Shown here piece by piece: positions 33,939-42,128 of a stretch of DNA of 64,000 nt. The translations under genes and the position numbers were made by a program. The DNA is from an uncultured Anaerolineae bacterium (GTDB taxonomy: Bacteria > Chloroflexota > Anaerolineae > J036 > Brachytrichaceae): positions 20,957-84,956 of the forward strand of contig CALBEF010000040.1 in NCBI GenBank assembly GCA_937927775.1. The letters are read 5' to 3'. Positions within the stretch are counted from its first letter, which is position 1. Each line of letters starts with the position of its first letter. A model generated the notes under the pieces. The model was not told the DNA's origin. It was given only the letters and a program-made list of their open reading frames with translations, and searched no databases.

Positions 33939-34325
33939 ATGGCTTCTGTTGAAGAACGCATGAAGGTGCTCAAAATGATCGAAGAGGGCAAGATCACTGC
34001 CGAGGAAGGCGCAAAGCTGCTGGCCGCGCTGGACATGGGGCCGCGACCGGGCAAAGGACCTGTGCCGCCACCGCCGCCGGTTGGGGCGGGGCGCTGGCTG
34101 CGCATCCGCGTCACCGACACAACAACGGGCCGGCCCAAAGTCAATGTGACCATCCCGATGGGACTGGTGAATGTCGGCCTGAAGATGGGCGCGCGCTTTG
34201 CCCCGGAATCTGCAAGCCTGGATTGGCAGCAGATCGCCGACGCCATCAACTCCGGCATGATCGGAAAGATCATCGACGTGGTGGACGAGCAGGACGGCGA
34301 GCGCGTCGAGATTTTTGTGGAGTAG
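33939..34325 (+). CDS. Soluble SHOCT-like domain protein
   Basis: The 128-residue protein consists of an N-terminal SHOCT-like hairpin (ERMKVLKMIEEGKITAEEGAKLL), a Pro/Gly linker and a C-terminal domain (WLRIRVTD ... DVVDEQDGERVEIFV). The C-terminal domain matches that of the preceding membrane protein. It looks like a soluble version of its neighbour. A GGAG lies 9 nt before the ATG, and a single remnant of the R2 repeat (GTGACTCAATGG) lies just upstream. It is the last gene of the cluster and converges on the beta-CASP RNase gene. Confidence 0.78.
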   Translation: MASVEERMKVLKMIEEGKITAEEGAKLLAALDMGPRPGKGPVPPPPPVGAGRWLRIRVTDTTTGRPKVNVTIPMGLVNVGLKMGARFAPESASLDWQQIADAINSGMIGKIIDVVDEQDGERVEIFVE

Positions 34326-34350
34326 GCAGGGGCAACCGGCTGTGGTTGCC

Positions 34351-35751
34351 CTATAACTCAAACGAATCCCCGCGATTGGGGACGTGGACATTCGGCGCGC
34401 CCAGGCCGCGAATGCCTTCGGCCAGCGCCCGCGCCGCGCGCTCCTCGCCGTGCACGACAAAGACGCCGCGCAGTTTGTTCGCGTTTGGTTTCACCCATTC
34501 CAGCAGGTCATTGCGGTCGGCGTGCCCGCTGAAAGCTTCGATGCGGCGCACCTCGGCGCGCACCCGGAAGTCATCCCCCAGGATGCGCGCGCGCGGCTCG
34601 CCGTCCAGAATGCGCCGGCCCAGTGTGTTCTCGGCCTGAAAGCTGACGAACAGGATCATGTTCTTCGGGTCTTCCAGGGTGTTCCGCAGGTGATGCAGGA
34701 TGCGGCCGTTCTCGCACATGCCCGAGGCGCTGATGATGACAGCCGGCCCGCGCAGATGATTGAGCGCCTTCGACGACTCGACATCGCGGATGTACGAGAG
34801 CCGGCGGAAACCAAACACATCCCCGTTTTCGGCTTCGGTAAGCAGTTGCCGCGTCTCGCGGTCGTAGCACTCTGGATGCTGCCGGAAGATCTCGGTGACG
34901 TTCACCGCCAGCGGGCTATCGACGAAGATCGGCACATCAGGCAACTGTTTGTCGAGCATGAGCTGGTGCAGACCGTAGACCATCTCCTGTGTGCGCCCAA
35001 CTGCAAAGGCGGGGATGACGACCTTGCCGCCGCGCCGGACTGCGTCTTCGACGGCCTGTCTCAGTTCCGGCAGCGCGTCCGAGATGGGCGGGTGCGTCCG
35101 GTCGCCATACGTGCTCTCGATGATCAGATAGTCCGCCTCCGGCATCGGGCGAGGGTCGCGCAGAATCGGCAGCCCAAAGCGCCCCAGGTCTCCGCTGAAG
35201 CATACCCGCGCGCTGCGGCCATTTTTCTGCGCCTCCACCAGCGCCCAGGCCGATCCCAGCATGTGGCCGGCGTCGCCGAGCCAGACCCGCATATCGGCCG
35301 CAACCGCCATCGGCTTGCCATAGTCGTAGCTGGCAAAGGCGTGCAGCGCATCCTCGGCGTCTTCGAGGGTGTAGATGGGTTCGATCGGCGGCAAATCGCC
35401 ATCCCTGCTGCGGCGCTTGTTCAGGAACCGCGCGTCTTCCTGCTGGATCATGGCCGAATCGCGCAACATCGCGGCGCACAGGTCGCGGGTGGCGTGGGTG
35501 CAATAAACGTGGCCGGTGAAGCCGCTTTTGGTCAGATTGGGAATGTTGCCGCTGTGGTCGATGTGCGCGTGCGACAACACAGCGGCGTCAATCTGGCCGG
35601 CGTCAAACGGGAGATGCTGATTGATGGCGTAGCTGTCGGCCCGCCGGCCCTGATAGAGACCGCAATCGAGCAGAAGCCGGCTTGCGCCGGTTTCCAGAAG
35701 ATGCTGCGAGCCGGTGACGGCGCGCGCAGCGCCCCAACATGTAAGCTTCAT
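34351..35751 (-). CDS. Beta-CASP metallo-beta-lactamase ribonuclease
   Basis: The 466-residue enzyme has the MBL core with LSHAHIDHSGNIPNL and later metal ligands. A beta-CASP insert follows, with the motifs ESTYGDRTH, IPAFAVGRTQEMVYGL, ISASGMCENGRILHHL and FSGHADRNDL. This is the CPSF73/YSH1-like family of RNA endonucleases and exonucleases, acting in RNA processing or decay. It differs from RNase J in lacking the long C-terminal domain. The ATG at 35751 lies only 8 nt from a TATACT -10, so its mRNA may be leaderless. Confidence 0.93.
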   Translation of the reverse strand: MKLTCWGAARAVTGSQHLLETGASRLLLDCGLYQGRRADSYAINQHLPFDAGQIDAAVLSHAHIDHSGNIPNLTKSGFTGHVYCTHATRDLCAAMLRDSAMIQQEDARFLNKRRSRDGDLPPIEPIYTLEDAEDALHAFASYDYGKPMAVAADMRVWLGDAGHMLGSAWALVEAQKNGRSARVCFSGDLGRFGLPILRDPRPMPEADYLIIESTYGDRTHPPISDALPELRQAVEDAVRRGGKVVIPAFAVGRTQEMVYGLHQLMLDKQLPDVPIFVDSPLAVNVTEIFRQHPECYDRETRQLLTEAENGDVFGFRRLSYIRDVESSKALNHLRGPAVIISASGMCENGRILHHLRNTLEDPKNMILFVSFQAENTLGRRILDGEPRARILGDDFRVRAEVRRIEAFSGHADRNDLLEWVKPNANKLRGVFVVHGEERAARALAEGIRGLGAPNVHVPNRGDSFEL

Positions 35752-35759
35752 GGTGGGCC

Positions 35760-35768
35760 GAGTATAAT
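35760..35768. promoter_or_regulatory. Overlapping divergent -10 elements
   Basis: The plus strand reads GAGTATAAT (TATAAT at 35763-35768) before the bifunctional nuclease gene. The minus strand reads TATACT over 35760-35765 before the RNase gene. The hexamers overlap by three bases, the same layout as at 24433. Confidence 0.55.
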
Positions 35769-35796
35769 GGCCGCACTGTGGAGGTAAGCAACCAGC

Positions 35797-36294
35797 ATGG
35801 AAGGCATGGTTGAGGTCAAAATCGAGAGCATCCGCGTCAGCCTGATGTCGCAGTACCGGGTTGTGATTCTGAAGGATCTAACCAGCAATCGCTATCTGCC
35901 CATCTGGATCGGCCCCTACGAAGCGGATGCCATCACCATCCACTTGCAGGAGGTCCAGGTCCCGCGCCCGCTCACGCACGATCTGATCGTCAAAATCATC
36001 GAGGAGTTGGACGCCAGAGTCGAGCGCGTCTACGTGAGCGACCTGAACAACGACACGTTCTACGCCCGCATCGTCCTGAAGGTGAAAGACAGGGAAATCA
36101 GCATCGATTCGCGCCCGAGCGACGCCGTTGCCATCGCCGTGCGGGCGGAGTGCCCCATCTACGTCAACGAAGAAGTCATGGAGCGCGCCGGCGTGACGCC
36201 CGAGGAAGAAGGCACTGTGCCGGATGAAGACCTGGGCGCGTTCAAAGACTTCATCGGCTCCCTCGACCTGGATGACCTCGACAAGAGTCAATAA
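35797..36294 (+). CDS. Bifunctional nuclease family protein (DUF151)
   Basis: The 165-residue protein is a DUF151/BFN family member. It shows the core motifs VILKDLTSNRYLPIWIGPYEADAI, RPLTHDLI and the C-terminal SRPSDAVAIAVR. Plant and archaeal relatives have combined RNase and DNase activity. The acidic tail (EEEGTVPDEDLGAF) is common in bacterial forms. GGAGG lies 13 nt before ATG 35797, and ATG 35806 is an alternative start. It is divergent from another nucleic-acid enzyme, the beta-CASP RNase. Confidence 0.9.
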   Translation: MEGMVEVKIESIRVSLMSQYRVVILKDLTSNRYLPIWIGPYEADAITIHLQEVQVPRPLTHDLIVKIIEELDARVERVYVSDLNNDTFYARIVLKVKDREISIDSRPSDAVAIAVRAECPIYVNEEVMERAGVTPEEEGTVPDEDLGAFKDFIGSLDLDDLDKSQ

Positions 36295-36330
36295 GGCGCG
36301 TCTCTGCGTCGCCATGTGGCCTGTTCACGC

Positions 36331-36366
36331 CTCCGCCGAGTGATGATCGCCCGGCGGAGTTTGTTT
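36331..36366 (+). terminator. Terminator after the bifunctional nuclease gene
   Basis: The 8-bp stem CTCCGCCG / CGGCGGAG is followed by TTTGTTT. It sits 36 bp beyond the stop codon and 35 bp before the GT2 gene. Confidence 0.7.
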
Positions 36367-36400
36367 GCCGACCGTGTGAGAGACCGCGCGGGAGACCTCA

Positions 36401-37912
36401 GTGTCCCTGCCTGATCCGTTCACAACAGTCCTGCTGGCGGTCAATATCGGCGCGGCGTTCATGGTGGCGGTGTACGCCGCGCACCAGGGCGTGTTGCTGT
36501 TCCTGTTTCTCCGCGCCTGCCGCCGGCCTCGCATTCTACCTGCCCAGTCTCCTCCCGGCGAAGACTGGCCCTGTGTCACCGTGCAGGCCCCGCTCTACAA
36601 CGAACGCTTCGTGGCGCAGCGCCTGATTGCGGCATTGAGCGCCCTCGATTACCCGCGCGATCGTCTCCAGATTCAAATCCTGGACGATTCGACAGACGAC
36701 ACGCCGCGCATCGTTCGGGCGGCTGTCGATGCCGCCGCAGCCGCCGGCGCGCCCATCGAGCTGATTCACCGCGATCATCGCGCCGGCTTCAAAGGCGGCG
36801 CGCTGGCCGATGGCCTGCGCGCGGCGCGCGGCGAACTCATCGCCGTCTTCGACGCCGACTTCGCGCCGCGCGCCGATTTTCTGCGCCGGCTCTGCGCGCC
36901 CTCAGGCCCGTTCAGCGACCCGGCTGTTGGATTCGTTCAGACGCGCTGGGGGTATCTCAACCGCGACGATAGCGCCCTGACCCGCGCTCAGGCGCTGCTG
37001 CTCGACATGCACTTTGGCGTCGATCAGCCGGCGCGCAGCGCCTGGCGGCTGCTGATGAACTTCAACGGATCGGGCGGGGTGTGGCGGCGGGCCTGCATCG
37101 ACGACGCCGGCGGCTGGCAGTTCGACACGCTGACCGAAGACCTGGACTTGAGCTACCGCGCCCAGATTCGCGGCTGGCGCGGCGTGTATGCGCCGGACGT
37201 TGTCGCGCCCGGCGACCTGCCGCAGGGGGTGACCTCCTTCAAGCGTCAGCAGGCGCGCTGGGCGCGCGGCACCGCGCAGTGCCTGCGCAAACTGGCGGCG
37301 CGCCTGTTGCGCAGCGCATGCTCCCCGGCGCGCAAAGCAGCCGGCCTGATGCACCTGAGCGGCTACATGACCTATCCGTTTCTGCTCCTGCTGGCAATCA
37401 GCTCGCCGCTGCTGGCTATCGAGACCCACGGCGAGCGCGTTATACCGGGCTGGATGAGCCTGATCAGCCTGGCCGGCCTGTTGCCGATGGTGTCCATGTT
37501 TGTGGCGCACCGGCAGCAGGGCAGGTCTGCGCGTGTGTTTGCGCGTGATTTGCCGGTTGCCATCATGCTGGGGATCGGTCTGACCTGGTCGAACACCGTT
37601 GCCATGCTGGCCGGGCTGACCAGCCGGGTGTCGGGCGTTTTTGCGCGCACGCCGAAGGCCGCGCCTGGCATGGCAGATGGCGATGGGGACGCTCACACAG
37701 AGAGTTACAACGAGACGCCGGACTGGACGATGGCCGCCGAGTTTTGTCTGGCGCTCTATGTGCTGGGGGTGTGCCTGGCGCTGGCGCGGTTAGGCGAATG
37801 GCTGGCTGTCCTTCCGCTGCTGCTCTACGGGCTGAGTTTTGCCGGGGTCGCCCTCAGCCAGGTTGCGCCAATGGCCCGGCGCAAATTGCGCCGGCGGCAG
37901 ACCGCGCAGTAG
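36401..37912 (+). CDS. Family 2 glycosyltransferase (cellulose-synthase-like, membrane)
   Basis: The 503-residue processive-type GT2 has one N-terminal membrane helix, then a catalytic domain with DDSTDDT, FDADFAPR, TEDLDLSYRAQIRGW and QQARWARG (Q-x-x-R-W). Several membrane helices follow (about 305-395 and 455-485). It resembles the CaSu-A2 group of beta-glucan or glucomannan synthases. It probably uses UDP-glucose or GDP-mannose to make an exopolysaccharide or glycolipid. It starts with GTG 36401 after GGGAG. Its TAG stop lies inside a palindrome shared with manA. Confidence 0.92.
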   Translation: MSLPDPFTTVLLAVNIGAAFMVAVYAAHQGVLLFLFLRACRRPRILPAQSPPGEDWPCVTVQAPLYNERFVAQRLIAALSALDYPRDRLQIQILDDSTDDTPRIVRAAVDAAAAAGAPIELIHRDHRAGFKGGALADGLRAARGELIAVFDADFAPRADFLRRLCAPSGPFSDPAVGFVQTRWGYLNRDDSALTRAQALLLDMHFGVDQPARSAWRLLMNFNGSGGVWRRACIDDAGGWQFDTLTEDLDLSYRAQIRGWRGVYAPDVVAPGDLPQGVTSFKRQQARWARGTAQCLRKLAARLLRSACSPARKAAGLMHLSGYMTYPFLLLLAISSPLLAIETHGERVIPGWMSLISLAGLLPMVSMFVAHRQQGRSARVFARDLPVAIMLGIGLTWSNTVAMLAGLTSRVSGVFARTPKAAPGMADGDGDAHTESYNETPDWTMAAEFCLALYVLGVCLALARLGEWLAVLPLLLYGLSFAGVALSQVAPMARRKLRRRQTAQ

Positions 37913-37937
37913 AGACGTTGCATTGCAACGTCTCTAC
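37909..37937. repeat. Palindrome supplying the stop codons of two convergent genes
   Basis: Arms GTAGAGACGTTG and CAACGTCTCTAC flank a 5-nt centre. The TAG in the left arm is the GT2 stop (37910-37912), and the complementary TAG in the right arm is the manA stop (37936-37934). The hairpin may also act as a two-way terminator. It resembles dispersed intergenic palindromes familiar from cyanobacterial and Chloroflexota genomes. Confidence 0.85.
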
Positions 37938-39064
37938 GTTGTCGCCAGCAGGCGACGCAAGTCCGAACGGTCGCCGTCGCCGCCCAACTGCGCGATCGCC
38001 TCGGCCGAGACGCCGCGCGCCAACAGGGGCCGCGCAATGTCTTCCATGAGGTCGGGCACGTAGGCCCTGGCGATCACAAATGGCCGGCTGGCCGCCACGA
38101 TTTGATACGCCCCCAGGCTGGCCGGGATGACGAGCGACTCGCCGGCAACCAGCGGCATCAGCCGGCCCGCGCCGTGCACGACGCTGCCTTCCCCGCGCAA
38201 TGCCGTCAGGGTGTGAAAACTCGCGCCGGTGGTCTGCTGCGCGCTGGCGCTGACGATGGTGAGGATCTCGCCGGCAAAGTGGCGCGTGGCGGCGATACAG
38301 GCCCGTTTGACGCCGGCATCGCTGAGCACCACCGGCTCGATGGTGTGGCGCTCGAACGGAGTGAGATCGGCCACTTCAATCGACTGGTCGATGTGCAGCG
38401 CGCGGGGCCGGCCATTCTCCAGCCGGCCCCAGTCATACAGGCGATAGGTGAGATCGGAGAACTGCTGCAACTCGTACACCAGCATCCCCGCGCCCAGCGC
38501 GTGCACCGTGCCCGGCGTGTTCAGCACCACGTCGCCCGGCTTGACCGGCACAGTCTCCAGTGCATCCGCCAGCCGGCCCTCGGCGATCACCTGGCGCAAC
38601 GTGTCGCGCGACATGCGGCGCTTGAAGCCATGGATGATCTGCGCGCCGGGTTCGGCCTCCAGCACATACCACACCTCGCACTTGCCAAACGGCTGCCCCT
38701 CGCGCGCGCGGGCATAGGCGTCATCGGGGTGAACCTGCACGGAGAGCGCATCAGCCGCGTCGAGCAGTTTGATGAGCAGCGGGAAGCGGCAGATTGCGGC
38801 TGCGCCGTTCGGCGACGCTTCACAGCCGGCAGCCTGGCCCAGCGTTCCCAGAACGCCGGCCGGGTCGCGGCGGACGATCTCGCTCAGAGGCAGGCCATCC
38901 AGCGCGCCTCCTGAAACAACAACGCTGTCCTCGATCAGCCATGCTTCGCCGATGCGCCGTTGCGAGTCCCCAACGCGGTACATGCGCCCCAGGCGTCTGC
39001 CGCCCCATATCTTGTCCCTGAGGTCTGGTCTGAACTTCAACGGCTGATCTGGTTCTTCGCTCAT
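37934..39064 (-). CDS. manA: Mannose-6-phosphate isomerase, class I
   Basis: This 376-residue type I PMI is a zinc cupin that interconverts mannose-6-P and fructose-6-P. Motifs are KIWGGRRLGRMY, the zinc-site QVHPDD and GKCEVWYVLEAEPGAQIIHG, and VHALGAGMLVYELQQFSDLTYRLYDW. The start MSEEPDQP overlaps the upstream PGI/PMI stop by 4 bp (ATGA), so the two are translationally coupled. The longer ORF start at 39145 lies within that gene. It would feed GDP-mannose supply for polysaccharides made by enzymes such as the adjacent GT2. Confidence 0.93.
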   Translation of the reverse strand: MSEEPDQPLKFRPDLRDKIWGGRRLGRMYRVGDSQRRIGEAWLIEDSVVVSGGALDGLPLSEIVRRDPAGVLGTLGQAAGCEASPNGAAAICRFPLLIKLLDAADALSVQVHPDDAYARAREGQPFGKCEVWYVLEAEPGAQIIHGFKRRMSRDTLRQVIAEGRLADALETVPVKPGDVVLNTPGTVHALGAGMLVYELQQFSDLTYRLYDWGRLENGRPRALHIDQSIEVADLTPFERHTIEPVVLSDAGVKRACIAATRHFAGEILTIVSASAQQTTGASFHTLTALRGEGSVVHGAGRLMPLVAGESLVIPASLGAYQIVAASRPFVIARAYVPDLMEDIARPLLARGVSAEAIAQLGGDGDRSDLRRLLATT

Positions 39065-40116
39065 ATCTGATTCCATGCAGGGTGGATGAGTGGCACTGGC
39101 GCCGGATCGATGTCCGACATGATGGCGGTGTAATAAGCGGTCCAATCGCCGAAGTATGCCAGCGAACAGGCCTGGGCCAGTGGGCTGGCCCCTCTGGCGC
39201 GCGCGGTGTCCTGGTTGAGGCCGGCTTCGAGCATGAGCGTCGTCGTCAAATCGTAGCGGGCGGCCACGCGCGGGTCATCGCACGCTCCGCGCAGCGCGAT
39301 GACGATGCTCTTTTGCCACACTGCATCCGGCCGTTCATAGCCGAGCATCGAGCCATGATTGGCGCTGGGCATTTCGTCGCGCACGGCGGCGGTTTTGGCA
39401 ATGTGGTTCAACTGCAACTTCCAGTAAGCCGCCACCGGCGCCAGAATGCCCGCCCCGACGATGATGGGCAGGCGGCCTGTGAATTGTCCGGCCAGCCGTT
39501 TTGACGGGTTGCGGACGGCCGGGCTGTCCGGGCCGATGGCGCGCGCCGCCTCGCGCATGACGGACACGGCCTCGGCGACGGCCTCGCCGGGGTCGGGGAT
39601 CAGCCACAGTTCAGCGAGGATGCCGAGCAACAGAAAGACCTGCCACAGGCCGGTCTGATGCGCCGGCGTTGTGAAAGGCGGCCAGTAGCGCGGCGCGCCG
39701 GTTGGTGATGCGCGCAAGGCCATGTCTCCGCCAGGGCAGATGACGAGCGCGCTGCACCGGCGCCGGCCGGCTTCATCCAGCGCGCTGAGCGGCTCGTCGT
39801 CGGCGCCGGTTGCCGAGGATGCGATGACCAGGGTATCCGGCCCGCTGGCGAAGGCCGGCAGGTCATAGTCGCGCCACACGCTGAGGGACAGCGGCAATTC
39901 ACGCGCGTAGCGCGCGCGAACCACGTCGCCCGCCACGGCTGCGTGCCCCATGCCGGCAAACACCACGCGGCGCGCGCGGCGGAAGGCGTCGGGCAGGGCC
40001 AGCGACCGGCCGGCCGCATACGCAGCCTCGCACCAGTCTGGCGACTGGCGTATGGCCTCGCGGACGCGCGACGGATCGAGCGTTTCGTAGGATGCCGGGG
40101 CGTCGAGATTGCTCAC
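39061..40116 (-). CDS. Bifunctional phosphoglucose/phosphomannose isomerase-like SIS protein
   Basis: The 351-residue protein matches the archaeal-type bifunctional PGI/PMI family in length and C-terminus (SLAYFGDWTAYYTAIMSDIDPAPVPLI). It keeps the His of PSANHGSMLGYE. Phosphate-site motifs are altered: GMGGSAIGGD is GMGHAAVAGD, and SYSGNTEET is SSATGADDE. Activity may therefore be reduced or changed. It sits between rsmI (3-bp gap) and manA (4-bp overlap). The co-encoded canonical manA suggests the two isomerases divide the work. Confidence 0.82.
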   Translation of the reverse strand: MSNLDAPASYETLDPSRVREAIRQSPDWCEAAYAAGRSLALPDAFRRARRVVFAGMGHAAVAGDVVRARYARELPLSLSVWRDYDLPAFASGPDTLVIASSATGADDEPLSALDEAGRRRCSALVICPGGDMALRASPTGAPRYWPPFTTPAHQTGLWQVFLLLGILAELWLIPDPGEAVAEAVSVMREAARAIGPDSPAVRNPSKRLAGQFTGRLPIIVGAGILAPVAAYWKLQLNHIAKTAAVRDEMPSANHGSMLGYERPDAVWQKSIVIALRGACDDPRVAARYDLTTTLMLEAGLNQDTARARGASPLAQACSLAYFGDWTAYYTAIMSDIDPAPVPLIHPAWNQI

Positions 40117-40119
40117 CGT

Positions 40120-40971
40120 TCAGAAGTCCTCGCGGCGCTCCGCCGGCTCGGCTGAAGCGTGCAGCAGGGCAGTCACATCGCGCTTGTTCCAGCCGGCCTG
40201 CTCGGCCACGTCTCTGACGGCGTCGCGGCGTGTAGCGCCGGCGGCGAGCCGGGCGTTCAGCGCGTTGAGCACCTGCGCTTCTGACCATGTTTCTGCCGGC
40301 TGGGGCGCGGCGCCTTCCAGCACCAGCACATACTCGCCGCGCGGCGTGTGACTGCGCAGATAGTCGCGCGCCGTCTCGCACGTGCCGCGCCAGACCGATT
40401 CGAACATTTTTGTCAATTCGCAGGCAATCACCAGCCGGCGCGATGGAAAGGCATCGGCCAGCACGGCGACCGTTTTCGCCAGGCGATGCGGCGCTTCATA
40501 CAGCACAATCGTGCGCCTTTCGCGGCCCATCTCCTCGATCCAGCGCGCCAGCGCAGCAGGCTTGCGCGGCGCAAAGCCCTCGAACACAAACGCATGGGTG
40601 GGCAGGCCGGACACGGTGAGCGCGCTGATGGCGGCGCACGCGCCAGGGATGGCGGTCACGGTGTGTCCGCGCGCGATTGCCGCGACGACCAGTTCATAGC
40701 CGGGATCGGAAATGCCGGGCGTGCCGGCGTCGCTCACCAGCGCCACATCGCCCGCATCCAGCGCCGCCAGGATCGTGTCCAGCTTGCCCAGTTTGTTGTG
40801 CTCGTGATAGCTCGTCATCGGCGCGCTGATCTGATAGCGGTCGAGCAGCACGCGCGTGGTGCGCGTGTCCTCGGCGGCAATCAACGGCGCCTCGCGCAGC
40901 ACGCGGATCGCGCGCAATGTCATGTCTTCCAGATTGCCGATGGGCGTGGCAACGAGGTAGAGCGTGGACAT
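40120..40971 (-). CDS. rsmI: 16S rRNA (cytidine-1402-2'-O)-methyltransferase
   Basis: The 283-residue tetrapyrrole-methylase-fold enzyme has the motifs MSTLYLVATPIGNLEDMTLRA (start), AEDTRTTRVLL, VALVSDAGTPGISDPG and RRTIVLYEAPHRL. RsmI methylates C1402 of 16S rRNA at the P-site. The M at 40971 is chosen because upstream codons are read from a tandem repeat (NRQSSIVNHQSS). It is in a minus-strand unit with the upstream PPIase and downstream PGI/PMI. Confidence 0.95.
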   Translation of the reverse strand: MSTLYLVATPIGNLEDMTLRAIRVLREAPLIAAEDTRTTRVLLDRYQISAPMTSYHEHNKLGKLDTILAALDAGDVALVSDAGTPGISDPGYELVVAAIARGHTVTAIPGACAAISALTVSGLPTHAFVFEGFAPRKPAALARWIEEMGRERRTIVLYEAPHRLAKTVAVLADAFPSRRLVIACELTKMFESVWRGTCETARDYLRSHTPRGEYVLVLEGAAPQPAETWSEAQVLNALNARLAAGATRRDAVRDVAEQAGWNKRDVTALLHASAEPAERREDF

Positions 40972-40979
40972 GAGAGGAA

Positions 40980-41018
40980 TTGACGATTGGTGATTGACGA
41001 TTGACGATTGACGATTGG
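40980..41018. repeat. Tandem heptamer array GACGATT (family R3)
   Basis: About five 7-bp units of TTGACGA (complement CAATCGT) fill nearly all of the spacer between the PPIase and rsmI genes. The same unit occurs upstream of hisH and, in variant form, inside ppc. Confidence 0.85.
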
Positions 41019-41026
41019 CAAAGGGC

Positions 41027-42085
41027 CTATTGCGCAAACTTCTCGATGGTTGCTTTGGCTTTCAATGATTCGATCCAGCGATTCAGAGCGAGTTGCTGGA
41101 AATAAGCTGTGTCTTCGGCAGTCAGGGCGCGCGTCTGGCGCTCGACCACCCACACCAGGTGGAAGCCGATCGGGCTTTGCACGATCGGGCTGATCTCGTT
41201 GGGATTGAGCGCGAACGCGGCATCTTCCACTTCGGCCCACAGCACCGCGCCGGCGCCCCGGGTAAACCAGCCCAGGTCTCCTCCGTCGGGCCGGGTGCTG
41301 TCGTCGATGGACAGAGACTGGGCCAGGGCCGTGAATTTGGCGCCACCGGCCAGCCGGGTCTGCACGGCTCGCGCTTCCACCTCGGTTGCGACGACGATGT
41401 GATAGGCATGCACATACTCGGCGGTGCGAGGCAACTGGGCGAGCACGCGATCGCGCAGGGCATTCGCCATCAGTTCCTGACGCACCATGTCGCGCGCCTC
41501 ATTCTCGCTCTGATTATTGGCTGCCAGCCAGGCTTCGAACTCGCCACGACCGCCGCGTATGGCGATGAGCGCCTCGATCTCCTGATCGACCATTTGTTCT
41601 GTGATGGCGATGTTGTTCGCTCGCGCCTCCTGTTCGATGAGCGCCTGCTCGATCAATGCGTCCAGCACGTCATCCTTGAGTTGCGCGGCCAGCGCAAGAC
41701 CTTCCGCGCTGTCCGGCGCGGGGCCGGCGGGGTCAGAGGCCAGATAGCGGCGCAGCTCGCGCTCGAACTGCTCGCGGGTGATCTCGCGCCCGTTGACCCG
41801 CGCGGCAAGATGGTCGGTGGATAGCGGCGTGGCAGTCGGCTGCGCGTCGGAAGCCAGTATGATAACTGTGGGCGCCGGCTGTGGCGTGACGGTGGACATC
41901 TGCAGCGGCGTGGAGGTGAGATTCAGGACAACATTGATCGTGACGGTGGACAGAGGGCCGGCAGATTGCGCGCTGCCATCGGCGCATGACGCCAGCAGGA
42001 CTGCGAGGGGCAACCACACAGCCGCAACCCAGGCGCGATGGAGACCCGGCGCGCATTGCGCTGTTCGAGTGCGGGATGGGTTCAT
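41027..42085 (-). CDS. Parvulin-type peptidyl-prolyl isomerase lipoprotein (SurA/PrsA-like)
   Basis: The 352-residue precursor has a signal peptide with lipobox LLASC (Cys about residue 34) and a low-complexity linker. It continues with a SurA N-like helical chaperone domain (VNGREITREQFERELRRYL ... LIEQALIEQEA). The rotamase domain (AYHIVVATEVEAR, KFTALAQSLSIDDSTRPDGGDLGWF, IGFHLVWVVERQ) is C-terminal. It would assist folding of secreted proteins outside the membrane. ATG 42085 with CGGAAA just upstream fits the signal peptide, and the ORF start at 42187 adds a non-signal extension. Confidence 0.9.
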   Translation of the reverse strand: MNPSRTRTAQCAPGLHRAWVAAVWLPLAVLLASCADGSAQSAGPLSTVTINVVLNLTSTPLQMSTVTPQPAPTVIILASDAQPTATPLSTDHLAARVNGREITREQFERELRRYLASDPAGPAPDSAEGLALAAQLKDDVLDALIEQALIEQEARANNIAITEQMVDQEIEALIAIRGGRGEFEAWLAANNQSENEARDMVRQELMANALRDRVLAQLPRTAEYVHAYHIVVATEVEARAVQTRLAGGAKFTALAQSLSIDDSTRPDGGDLGWFTRGAGAVLWAEVEDAAFALNPNEISPIVQSPIGFHLVWVVERQTRALTAEDTAYFQQLALNRWIESLKAKATIEKFAQ

Positions 42086-42095
42086 TTTCCGTTCA

Positions 42096-42117
42096 ACTAT
42101 ACCAAAGCCCGTATACT
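42096..42117. promoter_or_regulatory. Divergent -10 elements between PPIase and GT39 genes
   Basis: TATACT on the plus strand (42112-42117) lies 11 bp before the GT39-type ATG. TATAGT on the minus strand (42096-42101) lies 10 bp before the PPIase ATG. Both leaders would be very short. Confidence 0.45.
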
Positions 42118-42128
42118 TGCTTTCCAGC

